Below, one piece after another: positions 5,083 to 5,737 of a stretch of DNA of 5,737 bases. The translations under genes and the position numbers were made by a program. The notes under the pieces are model-generated. The model was given only the letters and a program-made list of their open reading frames with translations, did not search any database and was not told the origin of the DNA. Position 1 is the stretch's first letter. Each line of letters starts with the position of its first letter. Source of the stretch: Methanomicrobiales archaeon (GTDB lineage: Archaea > Halobacteriota > Methanomicrobia > Methanomicrobiales > Methanoculleaceae); the NCBI GenBank assembly GCA_012510335.1, contig JAAZIF010000232.1, positions 1 to 5,737 on the forward strand, in the 5' to 3' direction.

Positions 5083-5737
5083 ATGCACTGCTCCATATGC
5101 GAGAACCGCTGCGTTATCAGGCCCGGGGGGGTGGGGATCTGCCGGATGTACACAAACAACGGCGGGGGGATCGTCGAGCGGTTCCCCGACCACTACATCG
5201 CGGCGATGCCGATCGCTATCGAGACGATGCCGATGTGCCATTACCACCCCCGGGAGACGTTCCTCCAGGCGAGCGGTATCGGATGCACGTTCTCCTGCGG
5301 CGGATGCATATCCGAGACCATCGCCCACCACGCAGAGGCCGTCTCCGGGGCGCTCAGGCATATCCCGCCCGATGCCCTGGTCGGGCGCGCCAAGAAGGAG
5401 GGCTGCCGGGGGATAGCCTTCTGCCTCAACGACCCGACAGCCATGCACCAGACCTTCCTCCGGGTGGCCCGGGCGGCGCACGATGCCGGGCTCCTCATCG
5501 GGTGCGCGACTAACGGTTACTACACGGAGGAGTCTCTCCAGGAGATCGCATCCGCGATCGACTTTGCCAATGTAGGGCTTAAAGGGGCATCCGATGCGTG
5601 CTACCGCACATGCGGTGCGAGATCTGCTGAACCGACCTACCGGACGGTGCGGACACTCTTTGAGGCAGGCGTCCACGTCGAGGTCTCCTGCATGTATGCG
5701 GGGGACTCCCGCGACGAGCTGTTTGCCGCCGCCGCAA
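5083..5737 (+). CDS. Radical SAM protein, pyruvate formate-lyase-activase-like (COG1180-like), 3' end outside window
   Basis: The first 218 residues of a radical SAM enzyme. The 4Fe-4S motif CxxxCxxC is C68-C72-C75 (GCTFSCGGC), preceded by an N-terminal cysteine block C3-x2-C6-x3-C10-x9-C20 (HCSICENRC then VGIC), as in COG1180-type activases, where it may bind zinc or another cluster. The family's later pieces are present in changed form: AFCLNDPTA (112-120), where the usual proteins read NEP; GLKGASDACY (165-174); and AGVHVEVS (195-202). It would cleave SAM to a 5'-deoxyadenosyl radical; the substrate is unknown. Fourteen cysteines in 218 residues is high. The ATG at 5083 has GGAG at 5071-5074 and starts two bases after the methyltransferase stop, so the two are almost surely co-translated. 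The C-terminal part, with any extra domain, is missing. Confidence 0.88.
   Translation, partial: MHCSICENRCVIRPGGVGICRMYTNNGGGIVERFPDHYIAAMPIAIETMPMCHYHPRETFLQASGIGCTFSCGGCISETIAHHAEAVSGALRHIPPDALVGRAKKEGCRGIAFCLNDPTAMHQTFLRVARAAHDAGLLIGCATNGYYTEESLQEIASAIDFANVGLKGASDACYRTCGARSAEPTYRTVRTLFEAGVHVEVSCMYAGDSRDELFAAAA

Noticed and set aside
5097..5513. Alternative + frame inside the radical SAM gene
   Set aside because: The product is Arg/Pro-rich low-complexity sequence; the frame starting at 5083 carries the cysteine motifs and stays open to the window end.
4867..5676. Antisense open frame across the methyltransferase and radical SAM genes
   Set aside because: It crosses two well supported + strand genes and shows no domain features.

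Overview
The window reads as chromosomal DNA of a methanogenic archaeon, most likely from the order Methanomicrobiales (Methanoculleus-like). The reasons are a short archaeal-type PurA tail, a stand-alone Trm112-like zinc protein, a PLP synthase of the PdxS type, a DUF2703 protein, a cobalamin-pathway CbiB, GGAG-type ribosome sites, and high GC coding DNA broken by one very AT-rich promoter-like patch. The genus is inferred from general resemblance and was not tested by a search. All genes lie on the + strand; no mobile element, CRISPR array, tRNA or rRNA is seen.

Region 1 (1-2747) is a tightly packed run of metabolic genes: the end of purA (AMP synthesis), a 61-residue Trm112-like protein overlapping it, a predicted two-helix membrane protein of unknown function, cbiB (overlapping it by 22 bases), and pdxS five bases after cbiB. 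The overlaps and short gaps suggest one transcription unit, joining purine, corrinoid and PLP cofactor synthesis with a methyltransferase activator. After a 29-base gap comes a DUF2703-type cysteine protein (2777-3121), which may be the last gene of the unit.

Region 2 (3122-3361) is a 240-base non-coding stretch. It holds a 10-bp inverted repeat that begins at the last base of the DUF2703 stop codon, a weak terminator-like hairpin, a roughly 55-base AT-rich patch with BRE/TATA-like sequence, and a leader that can fold over the ribosome site of the next gene.

Region 3 (3362-5737) is a second transcription unit: a lipoprotein-like substrate-binding protein of the iron-siderophore/cobalamin/metal-chelate class, a small class I SAM-dependent methyltransferase three bases later, and a cysteine-rich radical SAM protein two bases after that, cut by the window end. 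A metal- or cofactor-type uptake receptor translated together with two SAM enzymes is the best candidate for an undescribed system: the import, and the modification or maturation, of a metal-containing compound or its ligand. No permease or ATPase is visible inside the window, so the transport partners must lie elsewhere.
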